Source of the DNA: Pseudomonadota bacterium | Lineage (GTDB): Bacteria; Pseudomonadota; Gammaproteobacteria; Burkholderiales; Burkholderiaceae_B | Assembly (NCBI GenBank): GCA_023388835.1 | Contig: JAEWFK010000080.1 | Span: forward strand, 1-8,081 | Direction: 5' to 3' | DNA: 8,081 nt | Shown here: piece after piece, positions 6,404 through 8,081 of the stretch | How positions within the stretch are numbered: position 1 is the stretch's first letter | Layout: each line of letters starts with the position of its first letter | Program-made: the position numbers and the translations under genes | The notes under the pieces: generated by a model | Databases searched by the model: none | Seen by the model: only the letters and a program-made list of their open reading frames with translations | What the model was told of the DNA's origin: nothing

Positions 6404-6994
6404 TTAGCCGCGACGCGTCTGTACGCCGATCTTCATGGTTTCGTAGGTGCCCTGCTCCAGGTCGTATGCCGTGCGCTGCGTGAGCGTTTCGAGGGCACGT
6501 CCATACAAATGCAGATGGCGGATGGGTTTGTCGCCTTCGATCTGTACAGCGTGGATATCATCGGCCAGCAGCGCGATACCGGTACCCGGTCCCACGACGA
6601 CTGTTTCATCCAGAACGAGCGACGCCTTGCCGGGTTGGCTTCCGTCATCGGTTCGCCGATAGACGAAGTTGTTTTCCACCCCCTCCACGGCAGCAATGCA
6701 CGCCCACGTCGTGTGGTCATGAGGCACGATCTTCTTGCCGGGAAGCATCACATTCAGATACAGCGCATAGCTATGGTCCGGATCTTCCTGAATCATGTAG
6801 CGCGCCTGGAGCTCGCCATCGGCAGGCGCTGGAAAGGCCTCTTCGCCCCACAAGGCTTTGTTGGCAGCCAGCGAAACCAGCTTGTCCAGCACTTGAGCCA
6901 TGCGCTCACGGTCGCCGCAGTCAACAGGCGCAATCTGCTTTATCGCTTCAAGGGCGGATCGGGTCGCCGCCTGCGTTTGGGAAGGAATTGCCAT
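6404..6994 (-). CDS. Cysteine dioxygenase-like cupin thiol dioxygenase
   Basis: A 196-residue single-domain cupin of the cysteine dioxygenase (CDO) family, which adds O2 to a small thiol to give a sulfinate at a non-haem Fe(II) site. The iron ligands are visible as His92 and His94 (P-H-D-H, 91-94) and His148 (D-D-I-H). Arg65, 27 residues before His92, matches the substrate-carboxylate arginine Arg60 of mammalian CDO. Cys99, five residues after His94, occupies the place of CDO Cys93, whereas bacterial 3-mercaptopropionate dioxygenases usually have Gly there. The outer-sphere Ser-His-Tyr triad appears as His160-Leu-His162-Leu-Tyr164, so the Ser is replaced by His. AGGA lies 7 bases before the ATG. 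It is the promoter-proximal gene, 5 bases from the rhodanese gene. The thiol is unknown: cysteine, 3-mercaptopropionate, mercaptosuccinate or another carboxylated thiol are all possible. Confidence 0.87.
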   Translation of the reverse strand: MAIPSQTQAATRSALEAIKQIAPVDCGDRERMAQVLDKLVSLAANKALWGEEAFPAPADGELQARYMIQEDPDHSYALYLNVMLPGKKIVPHDHTTWACIAAVEGVENNFVYRRTDDGSQPGKASLVLDETVVVGPGTGIALLADDIHAVQIEGDKPIRHLHLYGRALETLTQRTAYDLEQGTYETMKIGVQTRRG

Positions 6995-7001
6995 CAGGTG
7001 A

Positions 7002-7005
7002 TCCT
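7002..7005 (-). promoter_or_regulatory. Ribosome binding site of the dioxygenase gene
   Basis: AGGA on the minus strand, 7 bases before the ATG at 6994. It supports that ATG as the dioxygenase start. Confidence 0.6.
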
Positions 7006-7028
7006 ATGTATTTTCGTAACTGTGGAGG

Positions 7029-7058
7029 ATTATGCTGCGGGCAAGCCTGTGCAAACAA
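7029..7058 (-). promoter_or_regulatory. Predicted sigma-70 promoter of the sulfur operon
   Basis: On the minus strand CATAAT (7034-7029, five of six matches to TATAAT) is preceded by an 18-base spacer and TTGTTT (7058-7053, three of six matches to TTGACA). A weak -35 box is typical of promoters that need an LTTR activator. Transcription would start near 7022, leaving a leader of about 27 bases before the dioxygenase ATG. Confidence 0.5.
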
Positions 7059-7063
7059 GTTAG
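7059..7063 (-). promoter_or_regulatory. Possible activation half-site for the LysR regulator
   Basis: CTAAC on the minus strand repeats the CTAAT half-site of the main LysR box in the same orientation exactly 21 bp (two helical turns) away, and abuts the predicted -35 element at about -40. This is where the activation subsite of LTTR promoters usually lies. It is a short match, so evidence is modest. Confidence 0.35.
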
Positions 7064-7077
7064 AATTTTGGCGTCAC

Positions 7078-7096
7078 GCATTAGCTCCTCTAATGC
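7078..7096. promoter_or_regulatory. LysR box (T-N11-A dyad), predicted operator of the LTTR
   Basis: GCATTAG (7078-7084) and CTAATGC (7090-7096) are perfect 7-bp inverted arms around CTCCT. The core ATTAG-N5-CTAAT satisfies the T-N11-A rule for LTTR recognition sites. Its centre (7087) lies about 65 bp upstream of the predicted start of the minus-strand operon, the standard place of the recognition site, and between two divergent genes of which one encodes an LTTR. Confidence 0.75.
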
Positions 7097-7149
7097 TTCC
7101 GCGGCCATGCACGCGAGCGGGCTGTTCCTGAATTTGAAACAAGAGCTTC

Positions 7150-8010
7150 ATGAGTGAATTAAAGTTGGACTTTCTGCGCACCTTCGTGGCCGTGTACGAC
7201 ACAGGCAGCTATGCGGCAGCCGGGCAGCGCGTGCATCGATCACAGGGGGCCGTCACACAGCAAATGCAGCGGCTGCAAGAGCAAGTAAGCGTGCCACTAT
7301 TCGAAAAGCACGGGCGCTCCAACCAACTCACCCCGCAAGGCGAAGTGCTGCTGGACTATGCCCGACGATTGCTGTCCATCAACGACGAGGCGTTTCGGCG
7401 CCTGCATGACCGCACGCTGTCCGGTTCATTGCGCATTGGCGCCCCCCACGACGTAGCTGAGAACTTGCTATCACCACTGCTGGCCACCATTGCCCGCTCT
7501 TCGCCCATGCTGAACCTGGACATCGATGTGGGCCGCAGTCCATTCCTGATGGAAGCACTGAAGCGGGGCGACTTGGACCTGACCATTTCGACGCGAGTGG
7601 ACGTCGAGTTGGAGGGTGTCGTGCTGCGCACGTCACCAACCGTATGGATCTGCTCGGCCGATTATGCGCACGATCGAGACCGACCCATCCCCTTGATACT
7701 CGCCGACGAACGCAGCCTGTATCGCGCGATCGGATTGGAAGCCCTTAACCGCAGCGAAGTCCCATGGCGACTGGCCTACGTGGCGCAAAACCTCATCGGC
7801 ATAAAGTCGGCCCTGCGCGCACGTCTAGGGGTGACGGCGCGCAGCATCGAATTGCTGTCACCGGAGATGAGGGTGCTGGGAGAGAAAGACGGCCTGCCCG
7901 ACCTACCAGACGTGAGCTACTACTTGTGGATGAGAAAGGACGCGGTGAATTCGGTAACGCATAAAGTCTTTCAAACGATAAAGAACGACCTGAGGCTTTA
8001 TTCGTTTTAG
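7150..8010 (+). CDS. LysR-type transcriptional regulator, predicted activator of the divergent sulfur operon
   Basis: A 286-residue LTTR. The N-terminal winged helix-turn-helix is clear: L-R-T-F-V-A-V-Y-D-T-G-S-Y (9-21), recognition helix around R-S-Q-G-A-V-T-Q-Q-M-Q-R-L (30-42), then P-L-F-E-K-H-G-R and L-T-P-Q-G-E. A linker helix follows to about residue 85. The effector-binding domain starts at about residue 92 (G-S-L-R-I-G-A) and includes L-K-R-G-D-L-D-L-T-I, where LTTRs sense a small co-inducer. It is a little shorter than the usual 295-310 residues but looks complete, ending in L-R-L-Y-S-F. The ATG at 7150 is preceded only by a weak AAGAG. Divergent orientation and the LysR box point to the neighbouring operon as target and to autoregulation; the inducer is probably the sulfur substrate or a breakdown product, which is inference. 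Confidence 0.93.
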   Translation: MSELKLDFLRTFVAVYDTGSYAAAGQRVHRSQGAVTQQMQRLQEQVSVPLFEKHGRSNQLTPQGEVLLDYARRLLSINDEAFRRLHDRTLSGSLRIGAPHDVAENLLSPLLATIARSSPMLNLDIDVGRSPFLMEALKRGDLDLTISTRVDVELEGVVLRTSPTVWICSADYAHDRDRPIPLILADERSLYRAIGLEALNRSEVPWRLAYVAQNLIGIKSALRARLGVTARSIELLSPEMRVLGEKDGLPDLPDVSYYLWMRKDAVNSVTHKVFQTIKNDLRLYSF

Positions 8011-8045
8011 GGTTCAACGCGCGAGAAAAGCCGCTCTGCACCCTC

Positions 8046-8081
8046 CTACCACATCAAATCGTCCGGAATCTTGTAATCAGC
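8046..8081 (-). CDS. Possible C-terminal end of an unidentified minus-strand gene
   Basis: Reading leftwards from base 8081, an open minus-strand frame encodes A-D-Y-K-I-P-D-D-L-M-W and ends in TAG at 8048-8046. The amino acid composition and the position, convergent with the regulator gene ending at 8010, look like a real gene end, but eleven residues are too few to name a family. The 35 bases between the two stops show no convincing terminator. Confidence 0.35.
   Translation of the reverse strand, partial: ADYKIPDDLMW

Larger units (their letters stand above)
6995..7149. promoter_or_regulatory. Divergent regulatory region between the sulfur operon and its LysR-type regulator
   Basis: This 155-bp region separates the divergent dioxygenase and regulator starts. 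It is locally richer in A+T than the flanking genes. It holds a LysR-box dyad, a half-site copy 21 bp away and a plausible minus-strand promoter, described separately. No convincing promoter for the regulator gene was found; the weak TTGGCG at 7068-7073 would place its core promoter over the LysR box, which would fit autorepression. Confidence 0.75.

Noticed and set aside
1..8081. CRISPR array, tRNA/rRNA gene, insertion sequence or phage genes
   Set aside because: Almost the whole window is filled by seven recognisable protein genes. No regularly spaced repeats, transposase or integrase motifs, or tRNA-like cloverleaf were seen.

Overview
The window reads as GC-rich chromosomal DNA of a betaproteobacterium of the Burkholderiales, most likely Alcaligenaceae-like (Bordetella/Achromobacter type). 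The main basis is the Bug-family periplasmic binding protein, a family greatly expanded in that group, together with the codon composition. This is an inference from protein style, not a database match.

Layout. A LysR-type regulator gene (7150-8010, + strand) is divergent from a tightly packed minus-strand gene cluster. In transcription order the cluster holds: a cysteine-dioxygenase-like cupin (6994-6404); a four-domain rhodanese protein with one catalytic cysteine (6398-4797); a PLP-dependent cystathionine beta-lyase-like C-S lyase (4800-3628, ATGA overlap with the rhodanese gene); a Bug/TctC-type solute-binding protein (3531-2569); a cytoplasmic DMSO/biotin-sulfoxide-reductase-like molybdoenzyme (2560-308); and the start of an aspartoacylase/succinylglutamate-desuccinylase-type zinc deacylase (236 to beyond the left edge). 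Gaps are -3, 5, 8, 71 and 96 bases. The 96-base gap carries a perfect 11-bp hairpin just before the binding-protein gene. The last 36 bases may hold the C-terminus of an unidentified minus-strand gene convergent with the regulator.

Regulation. The 155-bp divergent region holds a perfect dyad, GCATTAG-N5-CTAATGC, containing a T-N11-A LysR box. It is centred about 65 bp upstream of the start point predicted for the minus-strand operon. A half-site copy lies 21 bp closer to the promoter, next to the -35 element. This is the textbook arrangement of an LTTR-activated operon.

How the genes could work together (inference). The set looks like a catabolic route for an organosulfur compound: uptake receptor, removal of an N-acyl group, reduction of an S-oxide to a thioether, beta-elimination of the C-S bond, then handling of the released thiol or sulfane sulfur by the cupin dioxygenase and the rhodanese. 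The individual families are known. The combination, and several active-site departures (Ser to His in the dioxygenase triad, loss of the phosphate-binding Arg in the lyase, three of four rhodanese domains without cysteine), are what deserve attention. The substrate cannot be read from the sequence.
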